Source: Acidobacteriota bacterium | GTDB lineage: Bacteria > Acidobacteriota > Terriglobia > Acidiferrales > UBA7541 | Reading direction: 5' to 3' | Length of the DNA stretch: 64,000 bases | NCBI GenBank assembly: GCA_013289955.1 | Contig: JABCYZ010000017.1 | Span: forward strand, 1-64,000 | Shown: in pieces, positions 31,791 to 41,535 of the stretch | Position numbering within the stretch: the stretch's first letter is position 1 | Layout of the letters: each line of letters starts with the position of its first letter | Made by a program: the position numbers and the translations under genes | The notes under the pieces: model-generated | Told to the model about the DNA's origin: nothing | Databases searched by the model: none | The model's input: only the letters and a program-made list of their open reading frames with translations

Positions 31791-34224
31791 CCGAATCTTC
31801 AAGAACTATAGAGAGACTGGTTCTCTCAACGAGCAGATAAATCTCTACGGTTTCATCGGTCCGCATGTCTTTCTCACAAAAAGCGGGGAGGTCGGAGTCA
31901 TCCTCGAAGTTCGCGGCGTCGATTACGAGTGCCTCGACGGCGCTTCGATTGACGGCTTCACCAAGCGTCTCGAGTCGGCTCTCAAGCTTTTCGATGAAAA
32001 CTACCGGGTCTACCAATACCTCTTCAAGCGCAACAACGAGACCATCCCATACAAGCTTTACGGCAATCCGATCGTTAATACAGCGATCAAAAACCGCATC
32101 ACCTACCTCGGCACTAAAGCCGACACGCTTTTTTCCCTTTCGGTCTATTACGTGGTCCTCTACGAAGGATTTAAGACTTCAGCCAAGCTCGGTAGCGTGC
32201 TCGCTGAGTTTCCTAAGAATCCGAAAAAAGCCCTTGCCGACCTTCGAGCACATTTCTCAGCTCAGAAGCAAGTCGTCATTCTTGGGCAGCACGTCAGCAA
32301 CGCCGAGGCAGCGCTTCTTCAAAAAGCCCGCAGCTTCATTCTCCAAGTCAGCGACTTCCTCTCCGTAAGAATGCTCGACAAACAGGAAGCCTTTCGCGTT
32401 TTGAAGCGAACGCTCAACTTTCATCCCGACAAACTCGAACTCGCCAAACTCAAATACGACACCTTCCTCGATTACTACCTGCCCGAGTCTCCAATCGAAT
32501 GCCACCGCGGGCATCTCCGAGTGGACGATTACTACGTAAAGGTTCTGACCCTCAAGGAGCCTTCGGCCCAGAGCTTTCCGCTCATCTTCAAACGACTGCT
32601 CGAAGTGGAAGCCAACTATTACGTCGTCACGGAATGGAAAAAGGAAGATTCCGGCAAGATGCGCCGGGTCATCCAGACCAAGCGCCGCCACTTTCACAAC
32701 ACAAAGCGTTCGTTCACCAGCCAGTTCAGTCTCAACGACGCCCCGACACAAGACGTGCTTCTCGACGATTCCAAGGAATCTCAGGTCAGAGAACTCGGTG
32801 AAGGAATTGCGGAGATCGAGCTGCACGGCAATTACTTTGGCCAATTTTCCCTTACCGTCGTGATTTACGACCTCGACTTGACGAAAGTGGACCGGGCGTG
32901 TGCCGATTTCTACAAAGTCTTTAGCGTCCATGACGCCCAGCTCTATGTCGAAAACTTCAACCTGCTAAACGCCTTTCTCGCGACTGTCCCCGGCAACCAC
33001 GTCTTCAACCTGCGTTCCCTGTATCTGCTTAACACCAACTACGCGGATTTCTCGTTTCTCTTCACCCTTCACTGTGGCGAGCCTCGGAATAGTCATCTCC
33101 GGCAGGAATATCTCGCTGTGCTAGAAACCAATCACCACACACCGTACTTCCTAAATCTCCATTATCGCGATGTCGCCCACACCATAATTCTCGGGCGAAC
33201 GGGCGCGGGCAAAAGTTTCCTTTTGAATTTCCTCATCACCAATCTCCAGAAATACGATCCTCACACCTTTATCTTCGATCTCGGCGGAAGTTTTGAAAGC
33301 CTCACGCAACTATTCGGCGGCTCCTATGTCCGCGTGGGCCTTGAATCCGAAGGTTTCAGGATCAACCCTTTTTCGTTGCCGCCGACGAAAGAGAATCTCG
33401 ATTTTCTTGCTCTCTTCCTGAAAGTCTTGATTCAGGGGCAGAGGGCGTTCGAGCTCGACCCGGCCACCGAACGCGAGCTTTTCCATCAGGTCGAAATCCT
33501 GTACGCGGTGGACCCGGCGCTGCGCACGCTGGGCGTGCTGGCGAACACGCTGGGGCACGACGTTGCGAGCCGCCTCTCCAAATGGACCCGCGGCGGCCAG
33601 TTCGGGTTCCTCTTCGACAACACTGAGGACACCATCTCGTTCTCGCGCTTTCAGTGCTTCGACTTCCAGCGCATGAGCCAGTACCCCGAACTTTTGGAGC
33701 CGTTGCTCTTCTACATCTTGCATCGCGCCAACGCCGTCATCGCGGACCGACAGATTTCCTCGGTTTTCAAAGCGTTTTTCATCGACGAAGCGTGGGTCTT
33801 CCTGAAGAACCCCGCCATTCAACGATACGTGGTCGAAGCCCTCAAGACCTGGCGGAAACACAACGCAGCAATGGTGCTCTCCACTCAATCGCTTGACGAA
33901 CTGAAGCGCTCGGACATCCTCGACATAATCATCGAAAGCTGCGCCACCAAAATCTTCCTGGCCAACCCTGATATGGACCGCGACCTCTACCGCCGTCAGT
34001 TTCACTTGAACGAAAACGAAGTCGAGCTGATCTCGGGTCTCATTCCCAAACAGCAATTCCTGATTAAGACGCCGGAGTTGGCGAAAGTCGCGAATCTCAA
34101 CGTTGATGCCAAGAGCTATTGGCTCTACACGAACGATCCGTACGACAACAAGAAACGGAAGGAAGCGTTCGAAACCTACGGCTTTGAGAAAGGCCTCGAG
34201 ATTCTGGTGGGAGCCCAACCGTGA
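31777..34224 (+). CDS. virB4: VirB4/TrbE conjugative ATPase
   Basis: An 815-residue ATPase that energises assembly of the secretion channel and pilus. The N-terminal half is the VirB4/CagE domain. The Walker A motif GRTGAGKS has its lysine at residue 479, HTFIFDLGGSFESL follows, and Walker B is AFFIDEAWVFL. AMVLSTQSLDELKRSDI and ATKIFLANPD are typical late motifs. The ATG at 31777 (AAGGG upstream) is preferred over ATGs at 31756 and 31771. It overlaps both neighbours, as expected in a compact transfer operon. Confidence 0.95.
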   Translation: MLRLSRIFKNYRETGSLNEQINLYGFIGPHVFLTKSGEVGVILEVRGVDYECLDGASIDGFTKRLESALKLFDENYRVYQYLFKRNNETIPYKLYGNPIVNTAIKNRITYLGTKADTLFSLSVYYVVLYEGFKTSAKLGSVLAEFPKNPKKALADLRAHFSAQKQVVILGQHVSNAEAALLQKARSFILQVSDFLSVRMLDKQEAFRVLKRTLNFHPDKLELAKLKYDTFLDYYLPESPIECHRGHLRVDDYYVKVLTLKEPSAQSFPLIFKRLLEVEANYYVVTEWKKEDSGKMRRVIQTKRRHFHNTKRSFTSQFSLNDAPTQDVLLDDSKESQVRELGEGIAEIELHGNYFGQFSLTVVIYDLDLTKVDRACADFYKVFSVHDAQLYVENFNLLNAFLATVPGNHVFNLRSLYLLNTNYADFSFLFTLHCGEPRNSHLRQEYLAVLETNHHTPYFLNLHYRDVAHTIILGRTGAGKSFLLNFLITNLQKYDPHTFIFDLGGSFESLTQLFGGSYVRVGLESEGFRINPFSLPPTKENLDFLALFLKVLIQGQRAFELDPATERELFHQVEILYAVDPALRTLGVLANTLGHDVASRLSKWTRGGQFGFLFDNTEDTISFSRFQCFDFQRMSQYPELLEPLLFYILHRANAVIADRQISSVFKAFFIDEAWVFLKNPAIQRYVVEALKTWRKHNAAMVLSTQSLDELKRSDILDIIIESCATKIFLANPDMDRDLYRRQFHLNENEVELISGLIPKQQFLIKTPELAKVANLNVDAKSYWLYTNDPYDNKKRKEAFETYGFEKGLEILVGAQP

Positions 34225-34409
34225 TTCTTCTTCGCTCTTTCGATCCCAATACGGTAATGCACGAGCCGCTCAGTACTGTCCTGGCTCTTGCTGTTGCCGC
34301 GTTTTTCACCGCTTCCATTCTTGCCGTGCATTGGTTTATCGGAGTGTTTTCGCACTGCGAAAAGAGTTCCAAGCAAGACGATCCCATTTCAAAAGGAGCA
34401 TCTCGATGA
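34221..34409 (+). CDS. Small membrane protein of the transfer operon
   Basis: A 62-residue protein with one transmembrane helix (LSTVLALAVAAFFTASILAVHWFIGVF) and a short charged tail. It starts with GTG overlapping the virB4 stop, and its stop overlaps the virB9 start (ATGA), so it is embedded in the operon by coupling on both sides. The single Cys lies in FSHCEKS and is not a typical lipobox, so I do not call it VirB7. Function unknown. Confidence 0.65.
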   Translation: MILLRSFDPNTVMHEPLSTVLALAVAAFFTASILAVHWFIGVFSHCEKSSKQDDPISKGASR

Positions 34410-35257
34410 AACATGGTTTTCGCAATCGGTGGCACATCTCTTTCCTTTGCGTCTTCGCCTTCGTTCTTCTCGGCGTAGCCGCTTTCCACGCTTCCCCCGC
34501 TCGCGCTGCAACCGCAACGGCTCGCATTGTGAAGTATTCGAAGGAAGACATTGTGCCTGTCCGCGCCAAGCTCAGGTTTTCGACGCTCATCGTTCTTCCC
34601 GATGACGAGGAGATTCTCGACTTTACGACGGGAGACAAGGAATTCTGGGTCATCAATGGTGCGCACAACCTCTGTTATGTCCATCCGGCCCAGGCTGGCA
34701 TTCGCAGCAACTTGAACCTCATCACCGCGAGCGGGCACGTCTATTCGTTCTTGCTGACCGAGATCAGCAATGAACCGAATGCTGACCCCGATCTCAAAAT
34801 ATTCGTCGAGCCGAAGGAAGGTTCGACCATCGCGGTGAATAACGGGCTTCGCGGCTACGTCAGCGGTAGTGAGGCCGAGGCATACAAGAAGGAACTGGAG
34901 ACACTCCGGGCTCAGACGGCGGAAGAGGTCCACGCTGCGCAAACCCAGGCCTCTGAGCAGGTCAACCGTTTCCGTTCCATTTACGCGACGAAACTCCAAT
35001 TCGATTACCAACTCAACGCAAAGACAGCGCGGGAGCCATTCCTCGTCTCTGCCATCTATCACGACGACAGTTTTACTTACATCAAGTGTGGCGCGAGAGA
35101 AAAGCCCGCGCTCTATGAAATCAAGGATGGAAAGCCCAACTTGATTTCTTTTCAATTCGAGAATGGCGTTTACATCGCGCCAAAAATCATTGATTCAGGC
35201 TACCTCGCTATCGGCAACAAGAAGCTGCCGTTTGCGCGGCACACGGCCGGGAATTGA
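34406..35257 (+). CDS. virB9: VirB9/TrbG-like channel protein
   Basis: A 283-residue exported protein. Signal peptide residues 8-35 (LCVFAFVLLGVAAFHASPARA). The body has the VirB9 pattern: IVKYSKEDIVPVRAKLRFST, VLPDDEEILDFTTGD, WVINGAHNLCYVHPA, RSNLNLITASGHVYSFLLTE, then an insert with a coiled coil (AEAYKKELETLRAQTAEEV) and a C-terminal CTX-like domain (DDSFTYIKCGAREKPALYEI). It forms the outer ring of the core complex with VirB10. AAAAGGAG precedes the ATG at 34406; the frame open from 34103 is out of place inside virB4. Confidence 0.9.
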   Translation: MKHGFRNRWHISFLCVFAFVLLGVAAFHASPARAATATARIVKYSKEDIVPVRAKLRFSTLIVLPDDEEILDFTTGDKEFWVINGAHNLCYVHPAQAGIRSNLNLITASGHVYSFLLTEISNEPNADPDLKIFVEPKEGSTIAVNNGLRGYVSGSEAEAYKKELETLRAQTAEEVHAAQTQASEQVNRFRSIYATKLQFDYQLNAKTAREPFLVSAIYHDDSFTYIKCGAREKPALYEIKDGKPNLISFQFENGVYIAPKIIDSGYLAIGNKKLPFARHTAGN

Positions 35258-35268
35258 GAGGCGAGCAA

Positions 35269-36534
35269 ATGACACAGCCGAACCAAGCCGCTCAGGTTCA
35301 GGAAAAAGCGCCTAAACCCCAAGGCCTACTGCCGAAGAACGTGCAGTCGTGGCTTCTTCTCGGGCTGGCCTTTCTCATGGTGTCCATTATGTGGCTCACT
35401 GGGGGCAAAAAACCGCAGACACCAACCAAATCAGCGTCGCTCGCGGCTTCGACGCCACCGCCGCTTGAAGTCAACGAAACCAAAATCGCCGAGATGCAGA
35501 ACCGCATTCAAGATTTGCAGCGGCAACAGCTTCTTGCGCAGAGCGCACTCGCTCAGCAAACGCGATCGCTGTCTGGCGTGGCAACGCAAGATCCCCAACC
35601 GCCCCGCGATGGCGGTACTCCGAGCGAACTGCGGCCTGAAGACCAAATTCAGGCCGAGCGAAAAAAGCGCGCCTATGTATCGCTGTTTGCCTCAAATGTC
35701 GCGCTGAGTTATCGGAAGCCACCGGCCAGCGCTACGGTGCCCACGACGGAAGCGCAGCTTGCCGTCGCAACTCCGGCACCCGACACTGCGCAGATCGCCC
35801 AACTGTTGAGAGAGATGCAGCCGAATCCGATTTCTTCCGCGCAGGGCACACCGGTGCGAAACGATTCCGCGGAAGCAACCAAAGACAGAAAGGAGGAAGG
35901 CAGAAACCCTGCCGCCGTGTCAGCTGGTAGGGCCAACGCGGCGGCGGGGAAAAACTACGTACTGTTTGAAGGAACCATCCTCGAAACCGTCCTCATCAAC
36001 CGCCTCGACGGGGGCTTCGCAGGCCCCGTCGAGTGCCTGCTTTCAACCGACGTTTACTCAAACGACCGCCAGCACCTATTGATCCCCGCGGGATCGAAAC
36101 TGCTCGGAGAAACAAAGAAAGTGGAAACGTTCGGCCAGACCCGTCTGGCTGTTGCCTTCCACCGCATCCTTATGCCCGACGGGTATTCCGTCAGCCTCGA
36201 CCAATTCAAGGGGCTCAATCAGATCGGTGACACCGGCCTCCGAGACCAGGTCAATAACCATTATCTCCGCATCTTCGGAGTGTCCTTGGCGGTTGGAGCG
36301 CTTGGAGCCGTTGGCCAAGCAGGCACCGGAGGCGCACTCAACGCCACGGGTGGCGGCCTCATGCGCCAGGGGTTTGCCGCGAGCACGGCACAATCCGCGT
36401 CGCAAATTCTCGACAAATTTCTCAACATCCCTCCCACGGTGACGATCCGTGAGGGCCATCGCGTCAAAGTCTATCTGGCTGGCGATCTGGCGTTGCCCGA
36501 TTACAACAACCACAAAATGCCTTCCGATCTCTAG
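35269..36534 (+). CDS. virB10: VirB10/TrbI-like channel protein
   Basis: A 421-residue protein: cytoplasmic proline-rich N-terminus, one transmembrane helix (WLLLGLAFLMVSIMWLTG), a long linker with coiled-coil potential and a C-terminal TrbI domain (YVLFEGTILETVLINRLDGG, GPVECLLSTDVYSNDRQHLLIPAGS, PDGYSVSLDQFKGLNQIGD, FLNIPPTVTIREGHRVKVYL). This spans both membranes and gates the channel. The ATG at 35269 follows GAGAGGCGAGC; a TTG at 35254 is the alternative. Confidence 0.92.
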   Translation: MTQPNQAAQVQEKAPKPQGLLPKNVQSWLLLGLAFLMVSIMWLTGGKKPQTPTKSASLAASTPPPLEVNETKIAEMQNRIQDLQRQQLLAQSALAQQTRSLSGVATQDPQPPRDGGTPSELRPEDQIQAERKKRAYVSLFASNVALSYRKPPASATVPTTEAQLAVATPAPDTAQIAQLLREMQPNPISSAQGTPVRNDSAEATKDRKEEGRNPAAVSAGRANAAAGKNYVLFEGTILETVLINRLDGGFAGPVECLLSTDVYSNDRQHLLIPAGSKLLGETKKVETFGQTRLAVAFHRILMPDGYSVSLDQFKGLNQIGDTGLRDQVNNHYLRIFGVSLAVGALGAVGQAGTGGALNATGGGLMRQGFAASTAQSASQILDKFLNIPPTVTIREGHRVKVYLAGDLALPDYNNHKMPSDL

Positions 36535-36564
36535 GAGCCAAGAAAGAAGAAAGGACAACGATCG

Positions 36565-37386
36565 ATGAAAAGAAAGACTCTGGTTTTATTGCTCATCACG
36601 GGGCTGTGTGTTGCAACTGCTTCAGCGCAGTTCGGTGTCGGAATCGTTTACGATCCCACAAACTACTCCAACGCGCTTCTCCGGTACTACCAACTTCAGC
36701 AGCATCTCCTTCAACTCAGAGCCAGCTACGCACAGCTTGTCGCTCAATACAACTTTGCCGTGCGGATGGCCAAGAACATTCAGAACATGCCAGCGCGGTA
36801 TCGTGCCCAGTTTTCGCAGTGGCGCAATGTGTCCGCGCTCAACACCTACGGAAACACCGGAACATGGGTTAACGGAATCAATTCTGGCCAACTTGGCTTC
36901 GCGTCAACGGGCTACCAACAAGCAACCACACAACTTCTCCCTTACAACCAAGCCCAGCTCTCCGGCATGAATGCCGATGAGCTTGCCCGCGTCCGCTCGC
37001 AGTACGCCACGGTCGAACTCGCTGACGGTGCGAATACCAACGCCATTGCCACAATCGGCGCCATCCGTGGCAACGCCCAAACCATTCAGACCCAGATCGG
37101 CAATCTCGAACAGGACTCGCTCTCGAACGATTCCGATCTCAACACTCAAGTTGCGGTCCTCAACAAGATCAACGCCTCCGGCGTGCTTACGCTCCGCACG
37201 CTCCAGGACTCGAACAAACTACTCGCTTCGCTTCTTGAAGAACAGACCATCCTCGCGAAGCAGCAGCGCGAGGCCACCACCAACACCATCAATGCCGACA
37301 TCCAGCGCCAGGCGAGCTTCGCCGCAAATATGGCCCAGGTGACCGGCACCCTTACCGATTCACTTCAAAATTTCCGCATGCCGTAA
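36565..37386 (+). CDS. VirB5/TrbJ-like minor pilin or adhesin
   Basis: A 273-residue exported protein with a signal peptide ending ATASAQ and largely helical mature sequence (YYQLQQHLLQLRASYAQLVAQYNFAV, SLLEEQTILAKQQREAT). It starts with YDPTNYSNALLRYY, a typical TrbJ/VirB5 opening. VirB5 proteins sit at the pilus tip and aid recipient contact. It lies in the normal place between VirB10 and VirB6. AGAAAGGA is before the ATG. Confidence 0.85.
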   Translation: MKRKTLVLLLITGLCVATASAQFGVGIVYDPTNYSNALLRYYQLQQHLLQLRASYAQLVAQYNFAVRMAKNIQNMPARYRAQFSQWRNVSALNTYGNTGTWVNGINSGQLGFASTGYQQATTQLLPYNQAQLSGMNADELARVRSQYATVELADGANTNAIATIGAIRGNAQTIQTQIGNLEQDSLSNDSDLNTQVAVLNKINASGVLTLRTLQDSNKLLASLLEEQTILAKQQREATTNTINADIQRQASFAANMAQVTGTLTDSLQNFRMP

Positions 37387-37430
37387 GGCACGTGGAGATA
37401 GACGCCCGAGCGTCGAGGGAGCTGACGGCA

Positions 37431-38267
37431 ATGCAAACCGACTATCTTCAGTACATCTTTCAAGCCATCAACACCTTGCTTACCCAGAACCTCGGCTTCT
37501 TCGACGCTATGGGCCAAAACCTCTTCCGTTTGTTCGCAACGATTCTCATCGCATGGTTTGGAATCAAATCCGCTCTATCCTCCGCTAGCGGCAAACATGC
37601 GTTTCACTTCGACAACTTCGCCAGTCTGCTCCTCACCATCAGCTTTGGGTTCGCAATGGTCAATTACTACAGCACGCCGATTCCCGGAATCGGAACCAGC
37701 TTCCACAATCTGGTTACAAACGAAGCACAATTCTTGTCCAGCAAGATCGATCAAGCCCAGCTCCAAACCGTTGTCCAAGTTGTGGCGGATTTCGAATCTC
37801 GGATGGACTCTCCGAGCTGGGGAGATTTTCTTGGCACCGCCATCTACGTCATCGTAACCATCCTGCTCGCCGCGGCCCAGGCCGTGGCGATTGTGGTCAT
37901 CGCCTATGGTTTTATCGCCACGGCAGTTTGTGTTCTTGTCGGCCCCGTGTTCGTTCCGTTCTTCATCGTTCCGAAGATGGAGTGGCTCTTCTGGGGTTGG
38001 TTCCGCTGCTTTATTCAATATGCCTTCTACCAGGTCATCGCCGCGGCCGTCGTTTTTATCGTCGGAAACCTGATGCTGGGTGCCCTCCGCCTGCCGCCAG
38101 CGGGCACCCTCTCGACCGTACAACTTATCGCATGGTTTCCAGTCCTCTTTATTACGTTTCTCGCTTCCATTTACGCACTGCTCAAAGTTCCTGCCCTCAC
38201 CAACCACATCTTCAGCGGCACAGCTGGCGGCTCCTCCGTCGGAATTGTCGAAAGGGTCTTCGAATGA
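37431..38267 (+). CDS. VirB6/TrbL-like polytopic membrane protein
   Basis: About 278 residues, with six or so transmembrane segments: LFRLFATILIAWFGIKSAL, FASLLLTISFGFAMVNYY, YVIVTILLAAAQAVAIVVIA, FIATAVCVLVGPVFVPFFIV, FYQVIAAAVVFIVGNLM and WFPVLFITFLASIYALLKVP. This matches VirB6/TrbL, the inner-membrane channel component. The ATG at 37431 has GAGGGAGC before it and is preferred to a GTG at 37392. Its stop overlaps the VirB8 start. Confidence 0.88.
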   Translation: MQTDYLQYIFQAINTLLTQNLGFFDAMGQNLFRLFATILIAWFGIKSALSSASGKHAFHFDNFASLLLTISFGFAMVNYYSTPIPGIGTSFHNLVTNEAQFLSSKIDQAQLQTVVQVVADFESRMDSPSWGDFLGTAIYVIVTILLAAAQAVAIVVIAYGFIATAVCVLVGPVFVPFFIVPKMEWLFWGWFRCFIQYAFYQVIAAAVVFIVGNLMLGALRLPPAGTLSTVQLIAWFPVLFITFLASIYALLKVPALTNHIFSGTAGGSSVGIVERVFE

Positions 38268-38935
38268 ACAACGATGCGAGTTTTTACGATGCCAAGCGTC
38301 TCTACCTCGAACAATACGGTGATCCGATGGTGACGAATACCTATCTCAAGATTGCTCTCGCACTCCTGTCCATTGTTTGTGTTGTGTTGGGATTCATCGA
38401 CCTCAGGACGATTCGCACCTTTCAGAACTTTCGCCCACTCGTGATCCGCATTGACGATCTGGGCCGCGCCGAGGCCATCAACTACCACAACTTCGAATAC
38501 AAACCTCAGGACGCGGAAGCCAAGTATTTCTTGTCCCAGTTTTGCACGCTCTACTACCGCCGAAACCGCTACACGATTCAGGATGATTTCTCGAAGTCCC
38601 TGTACTTCCTCGACGGCAAGCTCGCCAACGGCATTTTCGATGCCTACCGCAAGGACGACATCATCAAGAAATTCATCACGAACACTGCCGCTCCCGAGAT
38701 CGATGTGAACGTGCAGAAAGTCTCGCTTGAAGAGATGCAAACGCCGCCCTTCCGCGCACGGGTGGACTTCTACATGGTCTATTACTCACCCGCCGACCAT
38801 ACCGAGCTAAAGCGCGATCTGTACACCGCGAACTTTGTCTTCGTTTTTAAGTCCCAGGTGCCTAACGAATTGATTCCGATCAACCCCCTCGGAATGACCA
38901 TCACCTATTTCCGCGAAGACCAGGCGTTCAAATGA
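38264..38935 (+). CDS. VirB8/TrbF-like inner membrane protein
   Basis: A 223-residue bitopic protein: short cytoplasmic N-terminus (FYDAKRLYLEQYGDPMV), one transmembrane helix (IALALLSIVCVVLGFIDL), then an NTF2-like periplasmic domain (AEAKYFLSQFCTLYYRRNR, VDFYMVYYSPADHTELKRD, NFVFVFKSQVP, INPLGMTITYFREDQAF). VirB8 organises the inner membrane complex. Start ATG 38264 overlaps the VirB6 stop by four bases. Confidence 0.9.
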   Translation: MNNDASFYDAKRLYLEQYGDPMVTNTYLKIALALLSIVCVVLGFIDLRTIRTFQNFRPLVIRIDDLGRAEAINYHNFEYKPQDAEAKYFLSQFCTLYYRRNRYTIQDDFSKSLYFLDGKLANGIFDAYRKDDIIKKFITNTAAPEIDVNVQKVSLEEMQTPPFRARVDFYMVYYSPADHTELKRDLYTANFVFVFKSQVPNELIPINPLGMTITYFREDQAFK

Positions 38936-39188
38936 GAATCCGAGTCCACACGCAAACCGAAGCGGTCGCGGGCGGACGCAGCGCAACATCGGCCCAACCT
39001 CGCCGCGCCACCTCTTCCTTTATCACGCGATTGTCGTCCTCCCACGGACCCCATCCCAACCCACCGTTTTTTGCCTTTGGAACAACCGGCGCGCCTCAGG
39101 AGAGCCTCCGTTGCTACCCGCTTTCCGCCCGCTCCCAGACCCGCGAAATGTTTGTCGGAACACCACACCCCAACCTCAGGAGTGCACG

Positions 39189-39482
39189 ATGATCGCCAAC
39201 GCACTGCTGTTCACCATCGTCATCCTGTTGGGCTACGGATTTTGGCTCCTCGACCAGTTGAAGTTCATGGCCCACTACAAAGCGGTCCTGTACCACGCCT
39301 ACGGACCAACGATTCTGATTTTCCTCGCAGTGCTCTCCGTCAATCTGTTTGGTGCGGCGCTAGCCATCGGCCGCCGCTTCTTTCTCAAAAATACCGGGCG
39401 CAAACTCTCGCACCTCGACAAGCAGTTCAACGTCAGCCACGCCGACATGCCCGGTCCGGTGAGCGAGGAGGATTTCAACTAA
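39189..39482 (+). CDS. Two-helix membrane protein of the transfer operon
   Basis: A 97-residue protein with two hydrophobic segments (ALLFTIVILLGYGFWLL and GPTILIFLAVLSVNLFGAAL) and a charged tail. AGGAG precedes the ATG at 39189, and its TAA overlaps the next gene's ATG. The 253-base stretch before it (38936-39188) has no recognised gene. Role unknown; probably part of the transfer machinery. Confidence 0.6.
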   Translation: MIANALLFTIVILLGYGFWLLDQLKFMAHYKAVLYHAYGPTILIFLAVLSVNLFGAALAIGRRFFLKNTGRKLSHLDKQFNVSHADMPGPVSEEDFN

Positions 39483-40426
39483 TGTCGCGCGACGCCTTTT
39501 CCTATGATCCGCAAGATGCCGGCGAGACGCGCGACACCTCCACGCGCCGCTCTGTCCGTCAGCAGAGATCAATATCTCCTGACACGCAGGACAGCAGGGA
39601 TCCGGCGCCGGAAGCGTCTGGCCGCCGCGATGGCACCGAGGTTCAGGCGCAGCATTCCACCCGCGATGAACGGAATGATTCTCCGCGTGCCCATTACGTC
39701 CGCGATCGCGCGTATCTCCTCCGCGATTCCGAGATGAACTCCCTCAAGGAAATTGGCAAGTTCCGTATGATTCCGGTGTCGGACCTCGCGAAATTTGCCT
39801 ACAGCGGGAATCGCGAACGAATGGAGAAGGACATTCGCGCCCTCGCACGCCAGTCTCTCGTCAAGGATAGGACCCTTGAAATCTCGCAGAAGAAGACGTT
39901 GCGCGTTGTCACGCTTACGAAAGCAGGGCACCGCCTTCTCAAGAATTCGAATCAAGTGCCCGATGACCAGCCCATCTATCACGGATTGGTGAAACCCCGC
40001 GAAGTCAAACACGACGCCGATCTCTACCGTCTTTATCAGAAGGAAGCTGCTCGCATCGAGCGCGGAGGAGGCCGGCCTGTCCGCGTGCTCCTCGACTATG
40101 AACTGAAGCGAAATCTGAATCGCGATCTCGCCGTGCTCGGTCCTGAAAAAGACAACGCGGACCGCAGGAGGGAAGTCGCCGAAAAGCATCACCTCCAGGT
40201 TGTGGATGGAAAGATTCCCGTGCCCGATCTGCGCATCGAGTATGAGAACCCGGAACTCGAATTGCGCCATGTGGATCTGGAACTCGCGACGCGTGATTAC
40301 CGACCACGTGCGATGGCGGTAAAAGCCGCCGCGGGCTTCTCGATGTATGCGCGACCTGAAGACGCATCGCGTTTGCGCCGCGTTCTCGACGAACGCGAAA
40401 TCACCGCAGGAATTCTCTCGCTATGA
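39482..40426 (+). CDS. Replication-relaxation / MobC-like candidate
   Basis: A 314-residue protein. The first 85 residues are very charged and likely disordered. Residues 86-150 resemble a winged helix (LLRDSEMNSLKEIGKFRMIP, LARQSLVKDRTL, RVVTLTKAGHRLL). The C-terminal half contains RVLLDYELKRNLNRDLAV and a PD...E...K arrangement (VPDLRIEYENP, HVDLELATRDY, MAVKAAAGF) that resembles a nuclease-type or replication-relaxation fold. It could be the DNA-processing factor of the element, but no classical relaxase triad is seen. Coupled on both sides in the operon. Confidence 0.5.
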   Translation: MSRDAFSYDPQDAGETRDTSTRRSVRQQRSISPDTQDSRDPAPEASGRRDGTEVQAQHSTRDERNDSPRAHYVRDRAYLLRDSEMNSLKEIGKFRMIPVSDLAKFAYSGNRERMEKDIRALARQSLVKDRTLEISQKKTLRVVTLTKAGHRLLKNSNQVPDDQPIYHGLVKPREVKHDADLYRLYQKEAARIERGGGRPVRVLLDYELKRNLNRDLAVLGPEKDNADRRREVAEKHHLQVVDGKIPVPDLRIEYENPELELRHVDLELATRDYRPRAMAVKAAAGFSMYARPEDASRLRRVLDEREITAGILSL

Positions 40427-41427
40427 ACATCGCGCCTGCCCATCGCGATGCCCTGAAAGCTCTCGGCTACACCGAAGCGGAGGCTCGCTTTCTCTACATC
40501 GTAGCGACGCATTCCGGCTACTTTGTGGCGCGTCAGTTTCTCGCGTTCACCGAAGCCCATTGGGGCAAGCGCACGACCATCTTCTGGAACAAACTTCACG
40601 CCAAGCGTCATGCCCGGACCGAATGCTTTCCAAAGAGCGGGACCGTCTATCACCTGTTCTCCCGTCGTCTCTACCGCCAGATCGACCGCGAGAACATTCG
40701 CAACCGCCGCGAGCACGAAATCGAGTTCATTCAGCGGCGCATCGCAATGCTCGATTTCGTTCTCCTGAACCAGGGGAATCAGTACCTTGAAACCGAGCCC
40801 GAAAAGGTCAACTTTTTCTGCAACCAATTGAAGGTCCCGAATCACTTCCTTCCATCGAAGATCTATCACGGACAGAGAACTTCCCAGCCGACCGTCCGCT
40901 ACTTCGTCGATAAATTTCCGATGTTTCTCGCTGGCGACGCTTCTTCGCCGGTAGTGACGTTTACCTACCTCCACGGGGCAGGGGCAACTCTTACGGAATT
41001 CGTCCACCATCTCGAAGCTTACCTACCGCTCTTTCGGCAGCTTCCCGCGTTCCGATTTCTCTATCTGGCCAGAGTCGATTCTCACTTCGAAAAGGCCAAA
41101 GAACTTTTCAATTCTCTGGTGGCCATTCCGCTCGGATCAGACGTATCGGCAGACCTCTTGCGTTACTTCCAAATCCGCAAGACCTGGGATCTGAGCCGGT
41201 ACACGTCTCTCACCGAGGCTGACTTGATTTTCCGTAATCAGGCCAAAACTCGATTCGCAGGGCAACGATTCGAACATCTTTACCGCGGATGGAAAGTCGG
41301 ACGAGTGACCGAATCCGACATCAGGCAGGACTTTCGCGGTAGCGAGCGTCACGCCACCGTGCACTTCGCTGTTGAAGTGCTTTGCCGGTTTGCGGTTCCT
41401 GAGAAGGAACCTGAGGCAAATGGGTGA
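40423..41427 (+). CDS. Unknown protein of the transfer operon
   Basis: A 334-residue protein. The N-terminus looks like a helix-turn-helix (ALGYTEAEARFLYIVATHSGYF then ARQFLAF, KRTTIFWNKLHAKRHAR). The rest is alpha/beta with aromatic-rich strands (FRFLYLARVDSHFEKAKELF) and no catalytic motif I recognise. It overlaps the previous gene by four bases, so it is made together with the replication-relaxation-like protein and may work with it in DNA processing. Confidence 0.5.
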   Translation: MNIAPAHRDALKALGYTEAEARFLYIVATHSGYFVARQFLAFTEAHWGKRTTIFWNKLHAKRHARTECFPKSGTVYHLFSRRLYRQIDRENIRNRREHEIEFIQRRIAMLDFVLLNQGNQYLETEPEKVNFFCNQLKVPNHFLPSKIYHGQRTSQPTVRYFVDKFPMFLAGDASSPVVTFTYLHGAGATLTEFVHHLEAYLPLFRQLPAFRFLYLARVDSHFEKAKELFNSLVAIPLGSDVSADLLRYFQIRKTWDLSRYTSLTEADLIFRNQAKTRFAGQRFEHLYRGWKVGRVTESDIRQDFRGSERHATVHFAVEVLCRFAVPEKEPEANG

Positions 41428-41535
41428 AGAAGGTAAGGACTACACACTCCACCTTCGTCTTCACCTGTTTCTTCACCCTGTGGCGCGAGCAATTTCTTTT
41501 AGGAGAGTCGGATGCAGAACGCAACCAAAGCAAGA

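Noticed and set aside
33310..34218. 302-codon minus-strand frame
   Set aside because: It is the shadow of virB4, whose motifs on the plus strand are unmistakable.
37575..38207. 210-codon minus-strand frame
   Set aside because: It is antisense to the VirB6-like gene and has no coherent fold.
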